A stretch of DNA of 64,000 bases from Tolypocladium sp. Sup5 PDA-1 (taxonomy: Eukaryota > Ascomycota > Sordariomycetes > Hypocreales > Ophiocordycipitaceae). The stretch covers positions 110,833 through 174,832 of the forward strand of contig JPHH03000066.1 of the NCBI GenBank assembly GCA_000750105.3, in the 5' to 3' direction. This document shows, one piece after another, positions 44,790 to 57,300 of this stretch. Position numbers and translations under genes: made by a program. The notes beneath the pieces were generated by a model, which ran no database searches, had not been told where the DNA came from, and was given only the letters and a program-made list of their open reading frames with translations. How positions within the stretch are numbered: the first letter of the stretch is position 1; each line of letters begins with the position of its first letter.

Positions 44790-46849
44790 ACTGCTGCTTC
44801 GAGGGCTCAGAGCAAACGCGGACGAGAAGCCGCTGGTGAATCGTTGAGAATACCTTCCAACTGAATCTCTCGAGGAAAGAGTTGCAGATCCCCTGCGGGC
44901 TATATACGCCGATCAGCCCGGGCCGTCGCGATGCCCCCCAGTCCGGAGCCGCGCCCGGCGCACCTGACGAGCTCTGGTAAATGTCATTGCTCCTATCCGT
45001 ACGGAGTAGTCCCTGGGTGTTTCCGCAAAATAACTACGCTTTGAGGCAGGTCATTACGATGCTATCTTTATCAACTGGCGGATCACTCCCGGGAAGGTGT
45101 CGAAAGGCGGGCCAGACCAGACCTTGGGCTATATGCATTCAGGTGGGCTGCTGATGGAGCTTCCCTTTGAGGAAAGCAGCCGTGGCCTCTTTCGCAGTTG
45201 AGGCAGGCGTCCACACTCGATAGAGACGACCAATGTGCGTCATCCCGATAGCTCGGTCCTTTCATTCACGGATGTTGCGGGGTAGATCGCTTTGACCTTG
45301 ATGATCCTTGGAAGCTGGGTGGACCATCTTCATCGGCATCTACGGAGTAAGCCTGGGCCCTAACGGTAACACTGCGCACGGCTCTCTCGGTACTTCGTAT
45401 TCAAGATAACATTAGAGGAAGGGCTGGCCACAGTTCTTGACTGGCCACGGCACTGAAGAGTCAAGATGGCGGACGAACCATAGGGCCGGCCTGGTTGCCT
45501 TGTGCCTGACAGAATGAACTGCTGGTTTATGGGCTAGTTCGTATACCTATGCGAATCAAAGCAGGAGATGTCCTTCACACGATTGACGCCACCACCAAGC
45601 CGGATACCAGGTTCGGTATCTTGGCCGGCCCGCTAGTTGAGCAAGTAACCCGGCTGTGATTACTTCGCTAAGACTCAAGCAAAATTCCAAGAGCGAGCGA
45701 GTATCCATCCAGGTTCCTAGGTTCATTTTGCCAGGACGTGGGATTGATGCCTCCAGTCGTCAGTTGTCTCGCGGCCAACAAGCCCGGGGCCTCGCTCATT
45801 CCCCACGTTGCCATGGTCCAAGACCCGCCGTGGCTTCCGGAGGCAGCTCAGTAGCTCAGGGGTCTGCGGTCAACCTTTTAAGGTTACTCGGTCCAAGTTC
45901 TCGAAGAAACGATGGGGGTAATCAATAAGTCCTGCAGGCAGTTGGAGTTATGAGCTCATCGCTGCAGTTGTCAACCACTCAGCGCTTGTCGAGATGACCA
46001 GAAAACACATTGCCGACATGCAATTACGTCGCCCAGCAAAGCCCCCGTCCCCATTGGCGACTCACAGACTGAGCCGTCAAATCTGCCCGAAAGGGTATAC
46101 TCCTCCGTTCAACCGCGGGCAGCAATTGGAGGGCCGTTAATTTGTTTCGAGGCAGTGCATCTCTCAATCAGCACACGTTGCTCGACGGCATGGATCGCAG
46201 CTTCGCAAGTTCACGCCCCGTATGGCCCTACGTTCGATTAAGCTGGAGATTCGGCAATCGTCCGCGGGGAGCTTCCTAGTCCAGCCTAGAGCGCCCAACC
46301 ATGACGCAGCCAGGGACAGATCCGCACTGCCTCGCAATAGTCTCTCCTGGACTGTGGGCACCCTCCGGCGTTCGAGACGCGGTTGCCAAGGGTAGTACTT
46401 TCTCCCGTGACTAGTATGCACCCGGCGTCGGGATGAAGCGAACAATCCGGGTTGCCGGTTTAACAGTCAGTCGTCTGAGGTGTAACTTAGCTAGAAGGAT
46501 TGAGCCTTGCGCTTGAAGGACTCTGCCCAAATGGGCGTTACAAGGCGCGCTGCCCCATGAAATAGACACAATCTCAGACACCAAGTAATTCTCTGTCACA
46601 TACAGAAATCCACGCATATATACGCCACGACCAGCTTCATCTGCTAGAGTGTGCATTCAACTTTTTTATGGCCTGTTCGACCAACGCGATGCTCTCGGGT
46701 GTCTAAGCTACCCAGGTGATGAATTTTGCTAATACGATAGCGGCTCTATGAATTTGTACTTTGAAGCTGCGCGTGATGGGCTAACGGATTCCGACTTGTC
46801 CGTCTCAAAACACCAACCCCACGGGGCTTTCTACACGAGTCCAATGAGA
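44790..46849. other. intergenic, 2 kb
   Basis: TATATACG at 44901-44908 probably drives the protease gene. A TACGGAGTA palindrome-like motif lies near 45000. No gene was recognised in the rest. Confidence 0.55.
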
Positions 46850-47830
46850 AGAAGAGATATGAAGCAGCTAGATTAGCTTCTTCCAACAGAGCTTGATGAA
46901 GATCTTAAAGCAATTTACGAGTTCTGCGATCATGCCCCTCGTGTATGACAATATCGATGTCTTTTCCCTCCTTGGTCAATAGGTCCTCAACTTCTTCGTA
47001 TGCAGTTCCCTCTATCGCACTTTCGAGATAGTCAAACAGCATCTCGACACAAGGGAAGTACTCGCCAAAACTGCCACTAGTAGACCTCGCGCCTAGAGTG
47101 TCGCTGCCTTGAAGCTGTTTGGTCGCGACCTCGAGAGGCTTTAGAAGCTTGACAAGAATCTTGATGATCTTCCAGTCGTACGCACTTTAGTCGGTACTGT
47201 AGAACTGCTGGCTTCGTCTTTTTACAACCGCTCTCACTCACCCAACGGTTCTGAGCATCGTTTAAAAAGGTGTTAAGTGCTGGGCGGAGGACGGGGGGCC
47301 TTTCCATCATACGCTTGTCCGAGTCCCATCGAGTGGCGTTGTTCAAGACCCAATGTAGTGTGGATTCCTTGCCGAACTCTTTGCGTTGAAACTGAAGAAA
47401 CTGCTCGTAGAATTGAAGGCTCACTCGCAGCTAACTCCAATATTATGAAGCATACCCGCTCGCCGTACTGACCATACTCCCTGTATGTGGCACTGTTGAT
47501 CTCCTCGGGGGCTGGATGGGACGATATGAAGTCCCGCTAGCGTCCACAGCATTAGGCTGATTCTCGTCGACCTCGCCATCCGGGATCTCTCCACCCAACG
47601 CCGCGTCGATGGCTCGGTCAATATCTTCGATCTATGCAGGGTATGGAAGACTCAGCATCATAACGCTAAGCTACGCAAGTATTCGGTAGCCCACTCATAG
47701 ACGTCGTATTTGCCTGGAGATTGTTCATAAGGAAAAGGCCTTCTTGAATGGCGTGTCCTCATCGGGCATGATTTTGGAACATTTGGATGTCGAAAAGTCG
47801 ACGCTCGAGACCCAGCTGAGCCCCCGCTGA
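46850..47830 (-). mobile_element. hAT-family transposase relic (C-terminal part)
   Basis: On the minus strand, 47424-47190 reads LHWVLNNATRWDSDKRMMER and then LRPALNTFLNDAQNRW, the conserved N-TRW-S region of fungal hAT transposases. At about 47190 a one-base insertion shifts the frame. The next frame continues AYDWKIIKILVKLLKPLEVA, then TKQLQG and a VEMLFDYLE segment to about 46890, as in the family's central and C-terminal region. Stops follow and the dimerisation end is missing. No terminal inverted repeats were found. The upstream 47430-47640 stretch shows an acidic IDRAIDAALGGEIPDGEVDE-like frame that may be host or element. Confidence 0.65.
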
Positions 47831-48306
47831 GCAGGATAGGGGGCGAGGGAAGATGGCTCTGTCAGTCAATGCCGGTCAGACAAAGACTGGCAGTGCGTGG
47901 TTTTCCAGCACTCGTCCAGGAACAAAATCTCAGGACAACGGGCAGAAATGGGAAGGATTGTATAGACAGAACTGAGATTCGGCTAAACACATACAGCTCC
48001 GTGCGTATCAGGCCCCACCGTGGCTGATACCGTGGCCAACTTCCCTCTTCATCATCAGCTTCAGTACCATGAAAGATGTATTATGAAGCCTCACTTCGAG
48101 ATAGTGTTACTTCAAAGATGCATCTACTACTAGATACTGCCGTGTCACACTTTGCTCTCGATAGGAGCCGAATCGTGACCAGCCTCCTCAACACCCACCC
48201 CAACCAAAATTTCACCTTCGGTATCAGCGCTGACCTGGGTCGTAGAGAGGACATATTCTTCTTTGTCAATGTGACGGAAGGTGAAATACTAGATTGAAGT
48301 CAGTGG

Positions 48307-50514
48307 TCAGGTTGACAATGCTGGGGGGCTCCTGCTTGAACGTACAAAGAGAGCAGTCACAACTCCGCCCACGATGGCCGGGCCTCCAAAGACCCAAACG
48401 AGATAGGGATCTGTAATAGCTGCCGAGGTGGCCAAGTTGACAATGTATGCAATACCGGTATTGAAGAGGTTAATGGCCGACACCAAACCTCTCATGTTGA
48501 TAGGAGCGCGCGAATAAGCGATACCGTATGCTTCCAACTTGTCAGTGCTTCGAAGGGGGTGTGGGTTGTATCCCCGATTGATACGTACCTGGAACGTTGA
48601 CGAAGAGTTCTGAAAACCCACCGAGGGCGTACGGGATCGCTGCCCACCACAAGGAGATGGGCGAGACCAATCCGTTGTCCACACACCTAGGGTCTGTAGA
48701 TCCGTACCAGCCGCACGGGTTAGTCTGGTACGCTTTATAACACAGGATACAGTAGCCAACGCCGGCGAGAGTGCTGAGGAAGAACCCAGTCGTGATACGA
48801 GCCACGGGACCGTAGTTTATTCTAGCATTACGCAGGAAGGGATAGAGTCCGTACTGTCAGCGGAAGCGGTCAGCAAGTTTCACCTGTAAAGCACAAAGAG
48901 TCGTGGCTCATGAGATGAGGCACGCAAGCAAGCTCGGAATTGAGCTGTCGGTGCGCAAAGTGCGACTCCACAAGAGGCAGGTGCTTACGTTAAGTACGGG
49001 ACCCAAGCAGATGATGCTCAGGGAGTTGAAGTTGCCAATGACATCATTGGGGACACCATTGCCCATGAGCATAGTACTCAAGAAGTTGGCGGAGCTTCCA
49101 ATACTGTACCCTGTAGTCAGCACTGTCCTCGTGTGTATGGTGGACAAGCACATGCCGAGACATACCCGTTGTCGTTCCAGAATTGAACGGGAAAGAAGCA
49201 GAACATGCCGGTGGCCTGCATCGTTCGCTTGACGTCCTCGACAAATTCGTCACTGTAGTGTGTCTCGGCGGGCAGTCCCTTCGCGGCGATGACAGACGGT
49301 TTTGCGGCATCCCACCATCCACGTCGGCCAATTCTGAAGACACCGCCTCTCTTCATGGCGTGGCCCAAGACTCGAAAGACATTTGGCAGATCAGAGCCGC
49401 CGGGCTTGTGCAAAACAAGACGAGGCTTGAGCCACAATAGGAGAATGGGCAATGGGATATAAAGAAGGAGAGGGAGCAAGAAGGCCAACCACCAACCCAC
49501 ATATCTCGCGGAGTAAGAGGTGGCAGTCGACATGAACGCGCCAATGTTGATCAACAGATAGAACCACAACATGACTCTCTCGGTGCTGTGCTCAGGGTCT
49601 TGAATGACTCTCTCGCCGGATTTGAGGGTAATGACTTTGGGAACGTGCGTAGTCATCTGGTCGAGGAGAAGGGGCGTGACGTTGGGCTTGAACATGGCTG
49701 GAACATCATATTATTAGCGAGGGTCTGATGCGGTGGGAAGACGGCATTACGCACCAGCTCCGATGGCAAGAATGTAAACGCCGAGAAAGAAGGGAATCTT
49801 GGCCGTGCCATTCTCAATGAGGGTCTTGGCACCACCAGCAACGATGAGAACGTGTCCAACGCCGCAAATGATGACGCCCCAGAAGATCATGGGGAAGCGA
49901 CCGAACCTCGTGTCGGCGAGGTATCCGACCACAAGCGGAAGACAGTAAGCCAACAAGCTGAAAGACTGGGTGGTGGCGTTCTTTTCGAAAGCATTAGACC
50001 AGAACAGAGTTTATGCAGAAGGGAACAGGTACATGCCGCCACTTGCTCGCCCATTCCCAAGGCACCTTGGGTGGCCTGACTTCCACTTGGCACCGCTCCA
50101 TAGCCGTTGCCGCCTTTCGGCAGCGGTCGGTTGATGTAGTTGGTCCAGATTTGGGCACATCCTAATAGAAGCTCAGTGTTTGTTCCCCGAAAGTAGATTG
50201 CTTATTCGGTCCTCACCGTAGTAGGATGCTCGTTCGCAGAACTCGACGGCGCACAGGAGGTAGGCAACTGGAGGCAGCTTGCCGGGGACTCGGCGCAGCG
50301 TGGCCAACTCCACTTCAGTTGGCTTGCCCTCGTAGTCGGTGTTCAAGATGGCCACATCGTGGACCACGGTATGGGACTCCCCGGGAGACACCTTCTCGTT
50401 GGCCGAGTACGCGCCGTCGTCGGCATCGACTCTATCAGCTGCGACTCTGTTCGCTGGGTCAAGTCAGTTATTAGGCAAGACATTGAGAACCGGTCCACAA
50501 TGCCACATACACAT
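48307..50514 (-). CDS. POT/PTR2-family proton-coupled peptide transporter
   Basis: Eight exons are modelled: 50514-50511, 50453-50217, 50161-50037, 49980-49755, 49697-49166, 49103-48989, 48853-48589 and 48530-48307, giving 575 aa with no internal stop. The N-terminus is acidic. AVEFCERASYYG is the POT signature (ERFSYYG-like), and ANATTQSFSLLAYCLPLVVG and ADTRFGRFPMIFWG are the TM2-TM4 hallmark. Later, WNDNGGIGSSANF, GNGVPNDVIGNFN and INMRGLVSAINLF follow the family. It should import di- and tripeptides with protons. The first coding exon holds only ATG plus one base. Intron 3 (50036-49981) starts GC (GCG-GCATGT) and gives the exact V-A-N-A-T-T continuity. The gene lies between two hAT relics. 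Confidence 0.85.
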
Positions 50515-51988
50515 GGTTACTTTCTCTCGCCGAATCGCATGAGAAACGAGGCACGAAAAGGTCCGTTGCGACAGTTTGAAGCCAGAAGGGCGGGACTACT
50601 TGTACGCACATCATATCTGGTAGTTGATGTACGCATCCCCAGTATTTAAGGCGTGCTTCGGGGACCTTGCCCGCTACCATAAACCCATTCGCTCCGTGCT
50701 CCTTCCAAATATGGCCGCAGACCAGACCGATGATAGCGAATCATGGACTAGGCCAATCAACTCAAAGCCGTTGGTGTTCTGGAAGCCTCGTGAGGGGTGG
50801 AACCGTTGTGCGGGATGGCTCAGGGGTTGTATTTACCCGGGCAGAGAAGTTCCTACTTTGATTTAGTGTTATCTCGACTTCTTAGATCGGCCCCGGTCTC
50901 GAGCGTTCGGGATTTCGGATTAGACGGTCTCTTATGCAGTGTTATTTCGGAAAGATTCAATTGCAAGACAGGGGCGTAGTCGACAGAGCCATCTCGCTCG
51001 GCATATTGAATAGTGGGACGTTTTGACAATACTCTTGCTGCTTTTCCCTGCTGTAAATCGAACATGGTCTGCCTACGCTTCTCAGGCGTCGCGTAGTAAA
51101 CTCCATTTCAAGGTTGCATCCATCTTTGACGCCTTCAGGGGTGGCCTGCGGTTGTGGGTGCATCTCGGTGACACCCCAGATAGTAGTGGAGCCACTTGGT
51201 GACATTAGTTGGTCGGCTTTTTAAGTGCCGTTTTTGCCGTCAATCCCGAGCACCAGTAGTCCGTCGGGACTTTTGTAGACAGGGTTGCACTCCACGCGCT
51301 CAATGGCCTCAAGTGGCGGCCCAGAACAAGGGTATTTCATTTCTTACGTCGGCTAGCTCCTGTAATGGTCATGAACTCATGATCGGCCGTGTCGAGATGG
51401 CTTGCCCTACCCAGCAGCAGATCATAAGGTACCCACTCGGGATCCGCTGGGTGGACAAGAGCATGTTCCGAACTTCCGGCCACGCAAAGCCACCACTGGC
51501 GGAGAAGCGGCAAAAGGGAACGATGTTGCTGTGCTGGTACGCCCAGCAGCCAGCTGTGGAAGGGTCGAAGCTGGATTCAATGCTGCCGGTTCTTGGCAAC
51601 AATTACAACATCGTCAGTTGAGCACCTCCGAAAGTACGTGGCTCCCTAGGCGTTATTTCTTAGCCCGTGCCCCCCGCCAGACTCTCCAGAAACTCATCAC
51701 GATATCGAAGGCAACGAAGATATTAGATTATATTCGCCCAATTTAAAACGCAACTACCTTACCCAACTCAAACAGTATTCGAGCTTTCCCTTACGCATCG
51801 CGAGGTTATTGCTAGACTGACTTGCGTATTTGCGTTGTGGAATGTGACGGTGAAGGTAGCGGGGTTGATAGCTGTAGGTACTTGCGCTTATGCGGGGCTA
51901 ATACTACTAAGTAAAGTCTTCTCTATAAATAGAGATTTTTATCTCTGCAAACTAATACTCTATTTCTTTCCGGTGCATCTGATTATGA
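50515..51988. other. intergenic
   Basis: No gene was recognised. The sequence becomes AT-richer from about 51700 towards the hAT relic. Confidence 0.55.
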
Positions 51989-52960
51989 ATGTATACGTCT
52001 CGCATGATTCCTCGATCAAACTTGTCCTGGACTGATGCGGACCCCCCCGATACGCCCTGTCCTCCGTCAAAGCGGTCGCCCCTCGACCGCCCCATTGCAA
52101 GATCGAAGGTCAATAAAGCCAAGGAATTGACTATCGGTTGGGTCATCACTGCCGATTTCCCTTTCATAGCCCCCTCGAATCCTTACCTGCAACGAATCCT
52201 CGAGCTACATGATGCATCCTTGGCGAAGGAGGTGCCTTGGAATCGGACGTCGGTTCGTGATACGCTGAGCAAGCTATTTGCGATGAAGAAAAGAGCACTA
52301 GCGAGCCAATTAGAGAAGGCGATTACAAGAATCAGCTTAAGCGACATGTGGACTTCGCAGAACTGATACGCCTTCCTCGCCCTCCACGCCCACTATCTCG
52401 ACGCCTCTTATGAAGTCCAGTCGCATCTTCCTACCCTCCGCTGGATTTGGGGATCTCATACTAGTGATAACCAAGCATCGACAATGTACGATGTCTTCAG
52501 CGAATACGGGATAGAGAGCGGATTGGTGAGAGCATCTGCGACAATGTCTCCTCAAATGACAAGTGCCTAGCAAGCCTCTATCGTCGAATTTCTCCTACAA
52601 TAAGCAACAAGGAGATCAAGTCTTACCGGACGCGATGTTTCAGGCGTATCATTAACGCAGCTCGTGCTTTTCTATGGGGACAGGACCCTGAGTCCTGACT
52701 CATTTGAGCGGGGGCCTTTTACCGAGGCAGCTTTCCAGATTGAGCGGGAGCTCCGACTTTAGCGCAAACAGGGTACAGTTGGCAAGCTATTATCGTACAT
52801 AACATCATAAGATTCATCAGGGCGTCTCCTTGGCGCAGAGAGTTGATGAAACTGTCGCCGGGGATCGGTACGGAGATAAAGGATATCGACTATTCGAGGA
52901 GGAGCCAGCAGCTATCGGTCTTGAGTTGATGCAAAATAACTGTGGTCTTTTAGGATCGTC
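51989..52960 (+). mobile_element. hAT-family transposase relic (N-terminal and central part)
   Basis: The frame from about 52019 contains IARSKVNKAKELTIGWVITA, VPWNRTSVRDTLSKLF and then RISLSDMWTSQN-stop-YAFLALHAHYLD, the conserved S-D-WTS-N-AF-AL region with a TGA inside it. It continues with WGSHTSDNQAST and FSEYGIESGL. After more stops, KSYRTRCFRRIINAARAFLW (52617-52680), then RQGTVGKL-like and HNIIRFIRASPWRRELMKLS segments, and finally a YRLFEEEPAAIGLELMQNN stretch ending near 52935. This is a degraded element that stops just before the N-TRW-S region that the 47-kb relic carries. Confidence 0.65.
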
Positions 52961-53390
52961 CCGTTTTCACCCGAAAGTGGGCGAAGTCGGCCATTAACGA
53001 CTTGGGTCTAATTGTTTCGTGCCTTGTGAATGGGTAAGTCTGCCAGCAAGGATTTGGTGCCGGGCCCAAAAACTTCGATGATAAACGACCAATACCCGTA
53101 TAACCATTCCCGTCTAGCTTTGACATCCGGATTAGGATCTTCCTCAGGCACATGCAGTATTGAGCTCCGCAGGACCAGCATCAACTTTGGAGAAATGGAA
53201 GCGAACTCATGAAAGCTAGCGTGCTCGCTGCACCTATATTCTCATGTTGCCTCGCCCTGCCTTGAACAATCTGGAACCATAAACTCAAAGCGTTCGGATG
53301 TGGGTTGTTCGATCCAAGAATAGGGGCTGATTGAAACCCTTAAGTCTAACAAGCTTACGGAGACCTAACGAATCGAAATGACACAAATAT
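52961..53390. other. short intergenic
   Basis: No coding region was recognised between the hAT relic and the ankyrin fragment. Confidence 0.55.
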
Positions 53391-53399
53391 TACCAAAGC

Positions 53400-53604
53400 A
53401 TGCCACTACAGTGAACACGACAGACGCAAACCGTCTGCCGGCGATCTTCCACGCATTGAAGAGCGGTATCATCGAGATGATCATTTTAAGATGGCCTCAG
53501 GCGAAACGCCCCTTACATACGCGATCGGCAGGAGCCGCAGAGAACTAGTGATGCTGCTTGTGACGCATGGTGCAGACTCGAATGTGCATCCACAAGGCGT
53601 TTAT
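53400..53604 (+). pseudogene. ankyrin-repeat fragment
   Basis: One frame reads LPAIFHALKSGIIEMIIL (about 53440-53490). The neighbouring frame then reads GETPLTYAIGRSRRELVMLL followed by VTHGADSNV (53497-53584), an ankyrin repeat (G-TPL-A ... LL-GAD-N). A frame change between them and the lack of further repeats suggest a relic of a larger ankyrin protein. Confidence 0.5.
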
Positions 53605-54060
53605 TCACATCTTGCGACAAAAACAGGATGTAATCAAGCGCCCGATTCTGCCTGCGCTATTTGCCATTTTCAGATCTGGACGACGCGCTCGCTGATTCAT
53701 TTTGTGGGAATAGCACTCAGTGTCTTTGAGTGACGACATACACTCGTATTTTGCCCTCATGTTCTCAAGATACAGTCTGACTCGCTCATCCCTCCTCAGA
53801 AACCCCACTCTGACACCGAAAGTGTATAGTTCTTGGGCGTCTTTGATAGACTTTTGCACGGTTAGGGCTCCTTCGCCTTCGTATGAAGCTAGCTCAGGGT
53901 CGGTTGAGAACTGTGCTTTCTTGCTTTGCCGATAAAGCTGCAACTGTGTCAGTTCATTGGGATCACGGAGTTCTGAAGCGCTTGTTGCACCCACCGGATC
54001 GTGGTCACAAGAATTCTTTGCCACGCCAATCAATTCACTCCCGTCGTCCGTTTTCACAAT

Positions 54061-54065
54061 ACTAC
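54061..54065. repeat. target-site duplication, left copy
   Basis: ACTAC directly before the left LTR, matching 59755-59759. Confidence 0.85.
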
Positions 54066-54344
54066 TATCGCTATGAGCGTGACCCGAATCCCGTTAAATG
54101 CGTGATCAATTGATATGACTTCTATGACTCCTCCAGCTGTTCAAAGAGGCAGGAAAAAGGATTCCTCTTATCCTTGCAGCTACAGCTTGTAACCCCTATC
54201 CATGAGTCATCAATGTAACATTGCTGCCAAAGGAGGTTTCCGAGTCGGCCGGATCTTCCGGGTCGGCCGGTCCGGCCGGGTCTCCCGGGTCGGCCAGTCC
54301 GGCCGGGTCTCCCGGGCCTGCCTCGTCAACCGGTCTATCCGACA
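54066..54344 (-). repeat. 3' LTR (left copy) of the copia element
   Basis: 279 bp, identical to 59476-59754 except at 54075 (G here, A at 59485). On the element's strand it begins TGTCGGATAGACCGG. Its outer part contains a GC-rich run of GGCCGG/GGGTCTCCC-like short repeats (about 54235-54320). Confidence 0.95.
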
Positions 54345-54355
54345 CACCCCCTTAG
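54345..54355 (-). other. polypurine tract
   Basis: On the minus strand AAGGGGGTG directly precedes the 3' LTR, the place where plus-strand DNA synthesis is primed. Confidence 0.65.
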
Positions 54356-54376
54356 CTAGGTCCTCTTTTCCAGGTC

Positions 54377-57300
54377 CTAGCTACAACTGACTTTCTCTGT
54401 TGACGAGCTCTTAGGGCCGCCGAGGCTGTTTCTCATCGGTTTTCCAGTAAACCGGCCGCCTCTTGCCCCTAGCTTCAACTCGAGGTCTCGTCTGTTGCCT
54501 TGTTCAGGGCGCCGTTGAGCAAGCTTTTCCAATAGCTTCTCGCGGGCTTCTTCCATCAGGGCCTCTGAGGCTATACGGCCACGGATATCTTCCATCCGTA
54601 GCTGCCTGACGAATTCAGTGTGCCGGACCTTCGGTAGTGACTTAGTCATCCCGTCTGCAACCATCTTACTAGTCTCTATCCAACGGACCGTTATACGGCC
54701 GCCTTGGACCTCTTGCCGTAGCCAGTGTTGATGAATATCAACGTGCCGTAGTTGTGTAGTTAGTCTAGCTGCCTCTTCAGTTACCAGCCTAATAGTCTGC
54801 TTGTTATCGCATTCTAGCTAGAAAGGGTCATCTAGTCTGACTCGTAGGGCCCGAAGCAGCCGGCCTGCAAATATCATCTCTTTGGCTGCCTCTGATACGG
54901 CTAATAGCTCGGCTTCCGTGCTAGACGTAGTGACTATTAGTTGCTTGGTTGCCTTCCAAGCTATTGCCCCCCCGTATAGTCTCAATACGTAGCCTTGAGA
55001 GCTTTTCCGGTCTTCCGTATTGTCTCCAAACGAGGCATCGCTTGCACAGAGGAAAGTCTCGATAACCTCTTTGCCTTGGCTACCTTGGCTACCTAGGCGT
55101 AATGCAAAGCAACGGGTCGAATAGAGGTACTGAATTACCCTATTTGCTGCCTCGTGATGCCCTATATCCGGGTTCAAGTTATGCCTTGCAAGCCGGGAGA
55201 CCGCAAATAAGATATCCGGTCTCGTTAAGATAGCTACAAAGAGGATTGATCCGACCTTCTGCTAGTATCTATCAATAGATTGCTTTGTGGCCTGGGTCTT
55301 CGATTTGAATAGCTCTTCCTGACTCATTAGCATAGCTAGTGCCTTGGCTAGGTCGATACCGTATTTGTGAGCTATTTTATCGATATAGGCATCCTGGGTC
55401 AGCCAGATCGTCTTAGTGCCCCTATTCCATAGGATATGAATTCCAAGGAACCACTTTGGCTCCCCTAGCCGGGTCATCGGATATCTCTCTTCTAGGCCTG
55501 CAATAGCTGCCTTTGCGATCTTTGAGTCGGCTTTTCGGTATGCCCAGATAATATCATCCACAAAGAAGAAGACGATTACCGATCCCTTAGTCATTATACA
55601 GGGCTCTTGCGGGACCCCTTGGAAGCCTAGCTCTTGCAGGGTCTTCGTTAGGTCTCTTTGCCATAGCAAGGGAGATCGTCTTAATCCATAGAGGGCTTTT
55701 CGTAGCCGTAGGACCGTGGCGTATTTCTCGTATCCCGGTGGCATTCTCATATAAACAACCTCATCTAGGTCGCAATTGACGAATGCGTTCACAGCGTCCA
55801 TCTGTTCTAATTCGAGGTCGTGTTCTGCGGCCATTGCCATCAGGGCCCTAAAAGACATACTGGCTAGGGTAGTTGCCCTAGTCGGTAGGACCCCTTTTTC
55901 CTGTTGGTTGCCACATACGACGAGCCGGGCTTTGCAACGCAGAAGATAGCCGTGTTTATCAGTCTTATAAGTAAAGACCCACATACAGCCTAAGACTCTC
56001 TATCCCTTTAACCTAGACCAAGGAACCTTAATAAAAGAGCCCATCTTATCGTGTGAGGCAAGATGGTCTTGCTGGGCCTTGACGAATTCCTCTTTAAATA
56101 GGTAGTCTGTGAGATCCTTCCTAGTCTTAGGGACCGGCGGCAGGTCTCTCTTGTAGGCTCGAAATTTAATCCCTGCGTTGAAGGCGCCGTGGAAAGCCGA
56201 TTCTACACGAATCGGATGAAATTCGTGAAAACGGTAGTCTATTCGAATAGGGGTCGGGCCGGGCCGGCCGGCCGGGTCTTCCGGGTCTGCCGGGTCTTGG
56301 CCTTTTCCCACCCCCTCAGGATCGCGGGCCCGATGACGTATTGGAAGACTGGCTGCAAAGACTGCCCCTAATCCCTCTTCAAAGTCGGGGTCTTCTTGTG
56401 GCGGCGTTAGAAGGTAATCCCTATCTTCTAGGCCCTCGCAGTCATCTTCGTCATCCGGGTCCGGACTATCCTGTCTTCCGGTATTGACGATTATCTCATC
56501 TAGGATAACCTCTTGGTCGGTCTCTTCGTCTTCGTCTTCTTGGTCGGAAATCTCGTTGCTGGTCTCTTCTAAGACGGTCTCAACGGCCTGCTGGGCCTCT
56601 GGGATCTCAACCTCTTCTAGCAGCTCGTTGACTGACTGCAATATCTCTGGCCGGGCTAGCTCGTTATCGAAGAAGCTAGCCTCGTTGAAAATAACATCTC
56701 TCGTTGAGATAACCTTGTCTTTGTGTGGAACCTAGATCCTATAGATATTCGTAGACTAATATCCAACGAGATATCCTATGTGTGCCCTTGGCTCTAGCTT
56801 CTGACGGCGCCGTAGCTTGAGCTGGGCTTCCGAGGTTATTGCGTAGGCCTTGTAGCCGTAGGCTCTGAGGTGGCTGATCGTGGGTTAGTCTCCGAAGGCT
56901 AGTTTAGACGGACTTTTCTAGTCGTTGCGTTCTAGCGGCGTCCGGTTCCGTAGATAACAGGCTGCTTCCACGATATCCTTCCATAGGCTATGTGGAAGCC
57001 TAGCCCCTATTCTCATCGTACGGGCTTTTTCCATGACCGCACCCCCTGACCTCTCGGCGCCTCCATTTTAGGCCTGGGTATTAGGGGCTGATCTTTTCGG
57101 CTCTATTCCTCGGAGCCTTAATTCCTTCCGAACCTGCTTGCTAAATAGCTCGCCGTCTAACCGAACTGCCTTAGTTCTAAAGTCATATTGGGCCCCGATC
57201 CAGGTTAGGAAGTCTCGTAGGATACCTCTATTCTCTCTGCCTAGCCCGTGGCTCTTGAGAAAATAGGGGAAAACCAGGCCTGAAAATGCATCCGTGATAA

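Noticed and set aside
45845..45915. tRNA-like stretch with TAGCTCAG and an AACCTTTTAAGGTT hairpin
   Set aside because: The anticodon arm is a perfect palindrome without a proper 7-nt loop, the acceptor arms do not pair and the T-loop consensus is missing.
48076..48297. 73-codon plus-strand frame next to the PTR2 stop
   Set aside because: No domain or promoter; probably part of the PTR2 3' flank.
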